Below, in pieces: positions 50,993 to 61,119 of a stretch of DNA of 64,000 nt (positions within the stretch are counted from its first letter, which is position 1; every line of letters begins with the position of its first letter). Both the position numbers and the translations under genes were made by a program. The stretch spans positions 21,980,371-22,044,370 of the forward strand of contig NC_068976.1 in the NCBI RefSeq assembly GCF_016808095.1, read 5' to 3'. Source of the DNA: Vigna angularis (Eukaryota > Streptophyta > Magnoliopsida > Fabales > Fabaceae). A model generated the notes under the pieces. That model was not told the origin of the DNA and ran no database searches. It was given only the letters and a program-made list of their open reading frames with translations.

Positions 50993-51886
50993 ATAACAAT
51001 AAATATGTTATTTACTAAAATAACCTCATCCCTCTCGAGTATGTAAATCTAAGTACGTTGTAAATAAGTTTCAAATGTACTATTATGAAGAGATTTTTTA
51101 AATCATTTTAAATAAGGGAAATCTGTTAAATTTATGGCTATGAGTTACCACTTTTTTTTTTCTTCTTTTTAATTCTAATTTAACAATTCATTATTACTTT
51201 AAGTATATAAACCAACACTTGCGAATAATTTCCTATATTTGTTTCAGTTTTTTTTGTTAAAAAAAAATTAAACAATTCAAATAATACATCAAAACATAAA
51301 ATAATTCCTACAATCAGTCATTAAAACAATATATTTTCAAAATATAATTATTAAGATTCAAAAAAAGTATTAAGATTTAAAAAAAGAAAGGTTATTTTAG
51401 TTGGTAACGTTGAATATGTCTCAAAATTTATATTTTCTATAGATTAGAATTTTAGTAGTCTTTTAAAAAGAGGAAATGTTGTTAATTTTCAAGATTCCTA
51501 TCGTGTCTCCCAAATAAATTACAACAATTGTATTTACAAGCTGATACAATATTGTATTACGATAATGATATTATTTTAATTAAATTATTTTAACAAGTAA
51601 TATATATTTATTGTGTTAAATTACATTTATTTTGACACGAAAAGAGTTTTATTTTAGAAATTACTCCTCGTGTTTAGATATGTCAATTTAGTTCAACCAA
51701 AAAGTTTGATCGTAATTTACATGGTTCAGGTTAAAAAACTCAAGAAAATCAAAATCTTTTCATTGAAAAAGTCCATAACATCAAAATATTCATAAAAAAC
51801 CTTGTAAGCTAGGGTTAATCTATGAGTCTTTATTTACACATAAAAAAAATATTATTTTTTTTAAAAATATTATTAATATATAAATA
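50569..51886. other. Cystatin 3' region and AT-rich intergenic DNA
   Basis: The first 250 bp should hold the cystatin 3' UTR. The rest is AT-rich with a TA run at about 50957-50986. No gene is recognised. Confidence 0.5.
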
Positions 51887-54800
51887 AGACTTAATACCAT
51901 TTGGTTGTCAGCTTTATTTGAAATGGTCCTAATTTTTTTTTCTATTCAATGTTGTTCTAAAGAATGTAATTTATGTTCAATTTAGTCCTTTTTGCAGACG
52001 ACGTTTAAATCGTTAACGTCATTATCATCTCCTACCTCCAGAAGCCCTAATTTCCCCACACAGAAACCCTAGCCACCACCTAACCCTAATCGCCGCCGCC
52101 ACGGTCACGGTCAACCGCCATCTTCACACCTTGATGAATCATTATTTTCTTCACTTCATTTAGCTTATTGTGCTAGATTTAATTAGGGAATTATGCTTAA
52201 ATGTCTGGTATTTTCCTGTTTTTACTAATTGTGCTTAATTTGGTCAGAAATTCTTATTTTAATTAATTTGAATTATCTGAGACTAATTATTTACATTATT
52301 GAGTGCAGGGAAAATTCTGTAAATATTTTAGGACATTTGGAAGAATATTCATTCACAAACTATGTTCGAAAGAAGCTGCGCTGCATTGATTTAATGTGTA
52401 TTGATATGTGGAAAACGTGGAGTTGGTTTAAGTGCATCAAATTCATTGAGTCATGGGATGCTTTTCACGGCTGGAAATAGAATCCACAAGCTTACCATTT
52501 AATTTTTGAACAAAGCCTTTTGTTGCTCCTTTGCTAGAAGGGGAAAAAGACTACCGTGTTTAATGCTTGTGGGGTTGCTCCTTAGAATAAAGCCGAGAGG
52601 ATGGAACGTTTGGCACCAATATAGCAATGAAATTCTTTTATTTATTCATAAAAGGGAAATCAATTACAATGAATTGTGCACGGTCATGTCCAAAAGGCGA
52701 AGTATGAAGGATGTTAATTTGTTTTTGGATGGTTTTGGCTTTGAAAATGGAAGTGCGGTGTCAGGACTCCAAAAGCTTACATGGCCAGCAAAACAAAAGT
52801 GGGAACCGCCACTTCTCATTAGAAAAGCATGACAAAGGAAAGAGGGGGCCACATGTTGAAAGCTCAAGGTACAACACCACATTGAGAAGCACACGTAGAG
52901 AAGAAAGAATGAAGTGCTACATTTATTAATTTGGAGAATGAGCTTCACGTAACATTCACCACACGGCCACTCCAAGCCACAAAATAAAGGGAATATTATT
53001 TCTTGGTAGAAGACACCAATGGAGGGCCCACCACTCACAGTTTTATGGTTTTATTTTGGCATCCTTGGAAGCAAATCACGTCCAGCCGTGAGAGGAAAGA
53101 GCAATTATGTTTTAAAAAAATACTACACTATGTTGGAGCTGAAACGGTGCTGTCATTGGAGTGAACTTGAATCACGGATCTACATCTAGAAAGCTGGAAA
53201 GCTGCACGATGCTTCATAGAGGCCAAACACGGTTGGAGCAGCCACCCAAAAGCGTAGAAGTATGACAGCAGTAGCACATCACCGTCCAACCTTTGAGGAA
53301 AAGCACCGAGGAAACTCACCACTACACACAAAATGGGAGGCTTCTTTATCTTCGTAGGAGAAAAAAACATAATAGAAGTAGGGGCTACCACACTTGTTGA
53401 AAGCCAACGTCCACATTCAATGCAGAAGCTCACGGAGTGGACAAATTCACACACGGCCTCAATCAACCAACCAAGGGAATTTTCTTTCTGAAGACAACAA
53501 AAATGGAGGACCTTCCTTGTTCTTGTTTGGATTGAAGAAGGATGGAAGAAGTTGGGCACACCACACGGCCATTGAGAAGTTCTTAACAGTTCTCGGTCAT
53601 ATTTTTCTGGGGGAGTTGGGACGTGAGGGGGGAGACAGTGAGGCAGAGAGAAGAGTTTGGAGAGGATGAGGGCCGAGAGGATGAGGGCCGAGAGGAAGGA
53701 ACTTGAAGAAGGCCGTGAAGAAGGAAACCAACCACTGCTTGAACTCTTGATGTCTTCTTAATTGGTCTTGTATACCCTTTTCAATTAAGTTTTGTTCTTC
53801 TGCTGATTACATTCTTCTATGTATTAATAATTTGTAATCTGGACATGCAAGTTAATTTCATTTTGGAAGTCTTGTCTTTCTTTTGATTTGTTATGAAAAA
53901 TGCCACGGTTGTTTTAAGTCTACTTTTCTTTTCTTCATTTACTTTTCATGGATGAAACTTTGATTGAATCTTTGTATGATTTTTGTTTGAGTGTTCACGG
54001 TTTTCTTTTAAGGATTCAAGGAAGAATTGTTAATGAGTTCTTTTAATAATCTTAAGAATAAAAGGAAGCAAGCAAAAGAAGATAAAAATTGGTAAAGAAA
54101 TTGATTTGCTTTGGAGTTGTAGTTTCGGTTATCGCATTTCAGTTCCAGTATTAAGTTTTTGATTTTTCTTGTTTGAGAGATATAATTCATTGTTGAAAAG
54201 ATGCATGTGTGTACGTGTAAAACCTTTTGTTTTGTAAGAAATCCAGTAATTTTTCTTCTAAAATTTCATGAGCATTTAGTTTAATTGGAACCTTTTCTTG
54301 CATTTGATTTTGTCTCTTCTTGGTGTTTTGAGAGAAGAATATCGTGGCTGGAATGGTGTGTATGTGGAAAATATAAATTAATTTGGTTTTCATTTCAAAA
54401 GATGACAAAAGGTGTTCATAAGGGGAGGATTTCGTAGGAGTGTTATTACTTAATTTCTTTGCAAAATGAATTTGATATGATGGTGGAAGTTCACGGTTTT
54501 GGATGTGTAGCTTTCGGTTATCTACTGAAGTTTAATTTTCGTTTTCAATCATGAACCATCAATTTTCGTTTTTACTTTTCCACGGCAAATTTTCTGCTTC
54601 TGTTCTTATTGTTTTCAAATCTAATTCTCATTTCTGTTTTCACGTTTTCTGAAAACTATTTTCATTTCTGTTGAGTTTAAGTTTTCTGGTTTAAGTTTTG
54701 TTTTCGAATTCACTATCTGTGTTTTTACTCTTTTGCACGTTTTTTATTGTCTCATACATTTACCGTTTGTGCATTTTATTTTCACTGCTCGATTTTTACT

Positions 54801-55856
54801 GTTCGTTTTTACTATCTAAAATTTACTTTTATCATTTTTTTACGTTTACTGTTTGAAATCCGTTTTTACCATTTTAAAATTATTTTCGTAATTTAATTTT
54901 TTTTGCAATAAAAACAACCTTAAAACCCCCCCTTCTTTCGTGTAAAAATCTAAAACTAAACCGCATAAATATTGGTCCTTGAGAGAAAACCTAGGAGTCA
55001 CTTCCTAGTCTATACTGCATTTCTTTTATGCTCAAATTTTGTGAGAGGTGCGACCCTTTCATCACACCTCCATCATCTTCTCCACTACCTAAACCCTAAT
55101 TTTTCAAAATGTATTTTTGATTAGGGTCTCAACTCGCCAGACCACCATCTTCGCGTATCATCTTCCTCGCGCTTCCAAAACCTTAGGCCGCCACCACCGT
55201 TGTGCAGCAAAGCCCATTTCAGGTTGTCGCCGTCGTAAGAATCGTGTCACTAAACGCGAGAACCTCCAACCACCACATCTCCATCTGCGACGCTATCAAA
55301 CCTGCAGCAAATCACGAGTCTTCCTCCTCTAGCACCAACCTAAATCGTGAGTTTCCTAAAACATTCATAGCCAACAACGGAATCTCCATGGCCACCGCTA
55401 CTACTGCCACTCTCCCTTCTTCAATGCGCCGCCGCGACACACACCTCCATCATCCTTGCCAACCCCAAACCTACAAACCACAAGAACCAAAAATTTGTTG
55501 GACCACGAGCTTAAATCGCAAATCCCTCTGGCGAACCGATCGACTCCCATGCCTCCACCGTTCGGTAGCCTCACCCCTTCAGCCGTTCGGTTCCCTTCTT
55601 CTTCTCCCTCACTACTCGGCCTCTTCTTGCTTTCCACCTCACTATGCCTAAAGGGAATCCACGTAGGCAGTTAAATGAATCTCATTTGGATTTTGCACAG
55701 CTGGACAGTGCACCGTTAACAATTTAAATTCCGTCTGCAAAAAGGACTAAATTGAACATAAATTATATTATTTAGGACAACATTGAACAGAAAAAAAAAT
55801 TAGGACCATTTTGAATAAAGCTGACAAAAATTGGGACCAAAATTGGTATTAAGTCT
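51887..55856. mobile_element. Second Mutator-like element split by solo LTR
   Basis: Inverted ends AGACTTAATACCA and TTGGTATTAAGTCT extend inward about 130 bp. Paired words include GTCAGCTTTATT, ATGGTCCTAATTTTTTTTTC, TTTATGTTCAATTTAGTCC and TTTTTGCAGACG on the left, and their complements on the right at 55700-55850. The flanks ATATAAATA and ATAAAAACA match at 7 of 9 positions, as for a decayed 9-bp target duplication. Without the nested solo LTR it is about 1.03 kb and has no transposase. The interior (52015-52131 and 55070-55690) is GC-rich and contains CTAAACCCTAAT and CGCCGCCGCCACGG words like a captured gene 5' region, but no protein family is recognised in the 61-149 aa frames. Confidence 0.8.
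52132..55064. mobile_element. Solo LTR (2.93 kb) nested in MULE
   Basis: Starts TGATGAATCATTATTTTC and ends CGACCCTTTCATCA. A perfect five-base direct repeat CACCT flanks it (52127-52131 and 55065-55069). Near the end GGTCCTTGAGAGAAAACC and CTAGGAGTCACTTCCTAG are words common near the 3' ends of plant LTRs. No second LTR or interior domain exists. It includes a GGCCGAGAGGATGAGG duplication at about 53668-53700. The frames inside (up to 143 aa) show no domain. Confidence 0.85.
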
Positions 55857-55889
55857 ATAAAAACATGTATGAGAATCAAAACTTCATAG

Positions 55890-56410
55890 CTTAGATAACT
55901 TGGCTCAATTGTATTGACTTGACTCAAACTTCTACTTGGGTTGATTTGTTTTTCTGGGACGACTTGTCTTGATGTTTGGTCTCGATTAACTCATCGCATC
56001 GATCGACAAGGTCCACTCAACTTAACTATGATCCAAACTGAATTGAGTCAACCTTCGACCAAGTGTGGCTTGTCTTAACCTGGTCTATTTGTCAGTCTCG
56101 ACTTTTGGCATAGATCCGCTTGTCACCTTTTGCTTGAGTAGGCCCATCTTGACATGTGGCTCATGTTGACCTGTATCGACTTTCGACTCGAGTTGACCCA
56201 TCTTGACTTACAGTCTGTAATGAATTGTCTCGACCTTGTACTCAATCCAACTTATCTCGACCTTATGCCCAAACCACCTTGTATCGACCCTTAACAATTC
56301 GTCTCAATTTTTGAATTGAATCGATCCGTCTTGACTTTTAGCCCTAAATTAACTTGTCTCAACCTTCGACCTAGGTTGATTAGTCTTGACCTTAAGCTCA
56401 TATTGATCCA
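55890..56410. repeat. Degenerate minisatellite (CTTGTCTCGACC type)
   Basis: Words such as GACTTGTCTTGA, CTTGTCTCGACC, ATCTCGACCTT and CGTCTTGACTTTT recur about every 36-40 bp for roughly 500 bp, with the spacers also alike (GGCTCGAGTTGACCC, GACCTAGGTTGATTAG). Copies are much diverged. No coding function is seen. Confidence 0.7.
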
Positions 56411-57150
56411 TTTTAGACAAGTGTGTCTCAGTAAAAAAAAAAAGTAAACAACAATACAAATAAAAATCAAAATTGAATGATACTCTTAAGGCTGAAAATT
56501 CATCAATGAAATATTTGTTAAAAATTCAAGAATGAATGAGTGACACATTAAATAAAAAAAATTTTAATAACATATAAAAAACTCAAATTTATTATCTTAA
56601 TAAATTTTAGACAGGAGATGATATTATATGTCTTTATAAATTAATTCTATTTCAGTGGATCATACTATTCAAATTATTTTAATGAGTGTTAATGAAGTTG
56701 TATGATAAAGAGAACCATTTGAAGAAGAAGATAACAGAGATGGTGATAAACGTTGGAAAAGTTGTGTCCACGCTATTGAAAAAAGTATGAAGCTTCAATT
56801 TATCTTTATTCTCCCATCCAAAACTTACAAAATCGAGTTCATCAAGTAACGTACTTTGGAATCTAATTCTCCCGCGCTTTTCTTCCCCGATAAAATAGTA
56901 ATTAAACATTGAAAGTTATATTTTCAACTTTAACTTATATTATTACCAATGTTGTTTCCAAAACATTTTATTTTTAAGTTTTCAATTTTGATATATTTCG
57001 AAAAGAGTATGCTTTTATTCCTGAAAAGAACTATTCTTCCTTCTCCATCATATCAGAACTAAGCATCTGTCATCTTACCATACACGCCACTCATGTAAGC
57101 TTTTCATTATCTTCTTTATTCTATATATCTTCTTAGCTTCAACTGTTCCT
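56411..57150. other. AT-rich intergenic DNA
   Basis: No gene is recognised. A 76-aa minus-strand frame at 56679-56909 has no domain. The right end approaches a promoter-like region. Confidence 0.45.
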
Positions 57151-57158
57151 TATAAATA
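57151..57158 (+). promoter_or_regulatory. TATA box of a possible displaced 5' exon
   Basis: TATAAATA in CCTTATAAATAGCC is followed by a pyrimidine-rich leader, CCCAGGTAAACTC (a donor-like GT at about 57216), a pyrimidine tract and TTTTAG (about 57266), and then a short ORF MSPGSLTNTGKMV at 57276. This looks like the start of a plus-strand gene. Because the next coding exons on this strand are those of the ankyrin/PGG gene, the two may belong together, separated by the Copia element (inference). Confidence 0.4.
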
Positions 57159-57528
57159 GCCTCTGTTATCGCCTACACGAATCACCGTACTCTACTTCCC
57201 ACTTGAATTTCCCAGGTAAACTCAATTCTCACTTTCACTCTATCTTCTTTCTTCTCTATACTTTTAGCCTCTAATATGTCTCCTGGTTCACTTACTAATA
57301 CTGGAAAAATGGTTACAATTACTGATATTCCAAACATGTAATACTAAAAAGTATCTATGTCAACAATATTCTTTTCATGAAAAAGCTTAAACAAAAACGT
57401 TTTAAATTAGAAAGAATGATTTTATTAAAAATAATTAAGTATACTTATTTTTATGATCAAGTTTCAAATAAAGTAAAGACCTCATATGTATTAAAATATA
57501 CATGTGATACAGAATTTCATTAAATTAT

Positions 57529-57927
57529 TATTAAAGTGTAATGCAAATTCTAGAAGAATGTAGAAGCTCCTTAGATAGAAGAATTGAAATGTAATACAAG
57601 TTATAGAATATTCTAGAAAAACCTAAGATAGGAAGAAAAATCAAGAATATTCTACATAGGTAAAAATCTAGAACATTCCACATAAGTTGTGGCTAGTATG
57701 TTCTAGAATAATCTATGGGTCTATAAATACCCATGAACTCTACCATTTGCAAGATGTAGCCAACATCTACCATTTGTATGTAGCCAACATCTATCATTTG
57801 TATGAACCAACATCTACTACAACTAAAGACAACTACAACACTTCTTCCAACTACTACTTCTACATTCAACTATCTCTACATTTTCTCTATCATCAACTAT
57901 TCCTTTCACAACCTCAAAATACTAACA
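57529..57927 (+). repeat. 5' LTR of Copia with heat-shock motifs
   Basis: A perfect three-part heat-shock element GAATATTCTAGAA lies at 57606-57618. Two-part GAA/TTC pairs lie at 57548-57555, 57645-57652, 57671-57678 and 57701-57708. A TATA box (TATAAATA) is at 57722-57729. Motifs directly upstream of a TATA box match the layout of heat-responsive LTRs such as ONSEN of Arabidopsis. Confidence 0.9.
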
Positions 57928-57928
57928 G

Positions 57929-57940
57929 TGGTACCAGAGC
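57929..57940 (+). other. Primer binding site of Copia element
   Basis: TGGTACCAGAGC starts two bases after the 5' LTR and is a one-base variant of the usual initiator tRNA-Met complement. Confidence 0.88.
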
Positions 57941-58033
57941 TACGTTCGGTCATCTACTGGGCGTAGATAAAATTTTCAACTACCTCAAACAAAACTATAA
58001 CTCATTCTACTACTCCCAAATATATTCTCAACA

Positions 58034-58957
58034 ATGGCTACTACTAATCAAACATCATCAATTCCAGTACCTATTTTCAAAGGAGAAAGTTATGATTTTT
58101 GGAGTGTCAAAATGAAGACATTCTTCCGCTCTCAAGATTTATGGGATATCATAGAAGAGGGATTCACTATTCCAGAAGACACCTCTACTCTTACTGCAGC
58201 TCAAAAGAAGGAGTTGAAAGAAAACAAGCAGAAGGATTCAAGGGCTTTATTTGTTCTTCAACAAGCAGTTGATGACACAATTTTTCCAAGGATAATTGGT
58301 GCCACAAGTGCAAAACAAGCTTGGAACACAATACAAGAGGAGTTTCAAGGAAGTGACGAGGTACGCAATATTAAACTTCATTCTCTAAGACGAGAGTTTG
58401 AATTATTAAGAATGAAAGAATTTGAGACCATTAAAGACTACTATTCTAGAATAAAAGAAATAGTTAGTCAGATGAGAGCCTATGGGGAAAATATTCTTGA
58501 CAAAAAGATCGTTGAGAAAATTTTAATTTCTATTCCCCAAAAGTATGATGCAATCGCAACCGCGATTGAACAAACAAAAGATTTGGCTACATTGTCAGTC
58601 ACGCAACTAATGGGCTCTCTTGAAGCTTATGAACAAAGATTGAAAAGGCATGAAGAAGACTCGGTTGAAAATGCCTTTCAATCAAAACTAAAATTACGGT
58701 CTCAGAATAAAGAATATGAAGGAGATAAAAGTAGAGAAGAAATTTCTAGAAATAAAGAAAATCCTAGAAGCTTCTCTATGACTCGTCAAGAAAAATATCC
58801 TCCATGTGGCATATGTAAAAAGACAAGTCACTTGGAAAAAGATTGTTGGCATCATGGAAAACCTCAATGCCACTATTGCAAGAAATTTGGTCACATAGAA
58901 AAGTATTCTCGTAACAAAAATAAGCATCAAGCAAACTTTGCGGAAGAAGATAATTAA
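58034..58957 (+). CDS. Copia gag protein
   Basis: The 307-aa frame begins MATTNQTSSIPVPIFKGESY, the standard opening of plant Copia gag, with the capsid-like segment (FRSQDLWDIIEEGF, KQAWNTIQEEFQG, YYSRIKEIVSQM, LISIPQKYDAI) in residues 10-205. Two zinc knuckles follow: CGICKKTSHLEKDC near residue 258 is complete, while CHYCKKFGHIEKYS near 279 has Ser in place of its last Cys. The TAA at 58955-58957 is in the same frame as the pol frame that follows, so a single in-frame stop divides what is usually one polyprotein. Gag forms the particle that packages element RNA. Confidence 0.92.
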   Translation: MATTNQTSSIPVPIFKGESYDFWSVKMKTFFRSQDLWDIIEEGFTIPEDTSTLTAAQKKELKENKQKDSRALFVLQQAVDDTIFPRIIGATSAKQAWNTIQEEFQGSDEVRNIKLHSLRREFELLRMKEFETIKDYYSRIKEIVSQMRAYGENILDKKIVEKILISIPQKYDAIATAIEQTKDLATLSVTQLMGSLEAYEQRLKRHEEDSVENAFQSKLKLRSQNKEYEGDKSREEISRNKENPRSFSMTRQEKYPPCGICKKTSHLEKDCWHHGKPQCHYCKKFGHIEKYSRNKNKHQANFAEEDN

Positions 58958-59014
58958 GAGAAACTCTTATTCTACGCCAATCAAGAATCTCCTAGTAGAG
59001 AAGGAAGTTGGTAC

Positions 59015-60607
59015 TTGGATAGTGGATGCAGCAATCACATGGCGAAAGATCAAAGCATCTTCAAAGACATTGATAAATCTGTCAATGTCAAAGTTCGGCT
59101 AGGAAATGGCACCACAGTGGAGTCTCGAGGTAAAGGAACTGTCATGGTGGAGACAAAGAAAGGTACGAAATTCATCAAGGATGTTTTACTAGTTCCAAAT
59201 CTTAAAGAAAATCTTTTAAGTATTGGCCAAATGATGGAGAATGGATATTCTCTTCATTTTGAGAAAGATACATGCAAAATTTATGACAATAAAATGATAG
59301 AAATTGGCCAAGTAAAAATGGAGAAGAGAAATAGAAGCTTTCCTATAAGCTTCAAACCTGGAACTAATATTGCCATGAAGGTAGAAGTTGATGACTCATG
59401 GCTTTGGCATAGGAGATTTGGCCACTTCAACACACATGCCTTAAAGCTTCTATATACGAAAAACATGATGAGAGATCTTCCATACTTGAAAGAGAATAAT
59501 GAATCATGTGAAGGATGTCTCCTCGGAAAACAACATCGATTACCATTCTCGACAGAGAAAGCATGGAGAGCAAAAGACTTATTGGAGTTGATTCATACCG
59601 ATGTTTGCGGACCGATGAGAACACCTTCACATCATAACAACAGGTATTTCATCCTCTTCATTGATGACTTCTCTAGAATGACATGGGTCTATTTCTTAAA
59701 GGCAAAGTCAGAAGTTTTTGGAGTATTCAAGAAATTCAAGGCCCTTGTTGAGAAGCAAAGTGGAAAACAGCTAAAAATACTTAGAAGTGATCGTGGCAAG
59801 GAGTACACATCTCGCGAGTTTGACAAATTTTGTGAAGATGAAGGCATAGAGCGACAACTTACAGTCGCATATACTCCACAACAAAATGGCGTGTCAGAGA
59901 GAAAGAATCGCACAGTTATGGAGATGGCAAGATCAATGCTGAAAGAGAAAAGTATGCCTAACACTTTTTGGGCTGAAGCAGTCTACACTGCAGTTTATAT
60001 TCTAAACAGATGTCCAACTAAAGCAGTCCAAGACAAGACTCCTATTGAAGCTTGGAGTGGGAGAAAGCCATCGGCTAAACACCTACGAGTATTTGGGTCT
60101 ATTTGCTACATACATGTTCCTGATCAAAGGAGGCACAAGCTTGAAGACAAAACTATACGAGGAATATTCTTGGGATATAGCACACAATCAAAAGGCTATC
60201 GAGTCTACAACCTACAAACGAAAAAGCTCATCATCAGTCGAGATGTTGAAGTTGACGAAAATGCTTCTTGGAATTGGGAAGAAGAAAAAGTTGTTAAAAG
60301 AAACATTTTACTTCCAGTGCAACAATCTCAAGAAGAAACTCAAGAAGAGGTAGAAAATTCAGGTATGCTCTCTCCACCTCCACAACAAGATTCTTCACCT
60401 GAATCTAGTCCAAGAAGAGTAAGATCTTTGGAAGACATGTATGAAACCTGCAATATGGCCATGATTGAACCTAACTGTTATGAAGAAGCATCAAAGCATG
60501 AACTATGGTCAAGGAAATGGAGGAAGAAGATCAAATTGAAGATATGTTACCAAGACAAAGATTTGAACTACTATGCACAATGTTTGGAGTTACCGAATTT
60601 GCATTAA
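59015..60607 (+). pseudogene. Copia pol: protease and integrase, RT deleted
   Basis: The 530-aa frame starts at the protease active site (MDSGCSNHM), preceded in frame by a short stretch after the gag stop. The pre-integrase domain includes LWHRRFGHFN and CEGCLLGKQH. The integrase catalytic triad is complete: Asp in HTDVCGP, Asp in LRSDRGKEY and Glu in NGVSERKNR, with exactly 35 residues between the last two. The C-terminal integrase part is KHLRVFGSICY and GIFLGYS. After SLEDMYETCNMAMIEP the frame ends in unrelated residues because reverse transcriptase and RNase H are missing. The element cannot copy itself and would need a partner's enzyme. Confidence 0.92.
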
Positions 60608-60614
60608 GGAGGAG
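60606..60614 (+). other. Polypurine tract of Copia element
   Basis: AAGGAGGAG directly precedes the 3' LTR. Confidence 0.85.
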
Positions 60615-61013
60615 TATTAAAGTGTAATGCAAATTCTAGAAGAATGTAGAAGCTCCTTAGATAGAAGAATTGAAATGTAATACAAGTTATAGAATATTCT
60701 AGAAAAACCTAAGATAGGAAGAAAAATCAAGAATATTCTACATAGGTAAAAATCTAGAACATTCCACATAAGTTGTGGCTAGTATGTTCTAGAATAATCT
60801 ATGGGTCTATAAATACCCATGAACTCTACCATTTGCAAGATGTAGCCAACATCTACCATTTGTATGTAGCCAACATCTATCATTTGTATGAACCAACATC
60901 TACTACAACTAAAGACAACTACAACACTTCTTCCAACTACTACTTCTACATTCAACTATCTCTACATTTTCTCTATCATCAACTATTCCTTTCACAACCT
61001 CAAAATACTAACA
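60615..61013 (+). repeat. 3' LTR of Copia, upstream of ankyrin gene
   Basis: Identical by eye to the 5' LTR. The perfect heat-shock element falls at 60692-60704 and the TATA box at 60808-60815. Transcription starting here would run rightward into the ankyrin/PGG gene, whose first visible ATG is 106 bp beyond the LTR end. Confidence 0.9.
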
Positions 61014-61119
61014 ATTATGACTCTTAAACTTTCAAACATAATTAGAAAAAAAGAAGGTTTTACATTATTATTATTATTATGGTGAAGGTTTGAGGGCTTG
61101 GAAAGAAGGAAGCGACAGC

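Larger units (their letters stand above)
57529..61013 (+). mobile_element. Recent Copia element lacking RT/RNase H
   Basis: The two 399-bp LTRs (57529-57927, 60615-61013) show no difference by eye. A perfect 5-bp duplication ATTAT flanks them (57524-57528, 61014-61018). A TGGTACCAGAGC primer site follows the left LTR and AAGGAGGAG precedes the right one. The order gag, protease, integrase is that of Ty1/copia. At 60520 the reading jumps from the segment after integrase (KHELW) to the far C-terminal tail (LPRQRFELL, seen in another frame), so reverse transcriptase and RNase H are deleted. The LTR ends are TA..CA rather than TG..CA in both copies. Confidence 0.93.

Noticed and set aside
52040..52110. 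Telomere-like CCCTAAT/CCCTAG words, also near 55090
   Set aside because: They are isolated leader-type words, not tandem TTTAGGG repeats.
53128..53559. A 143-aa minus-strand frame within the solo LTR of the second MULE
   Set aside because: There is no domain or conserved motif, and it lies wholly inside an LTR.
57687..58115. A 142-aa frame across the left Copia LTR
   Set aside because: It crosses the LTR end and primer binding site and is in a different frame from gag.
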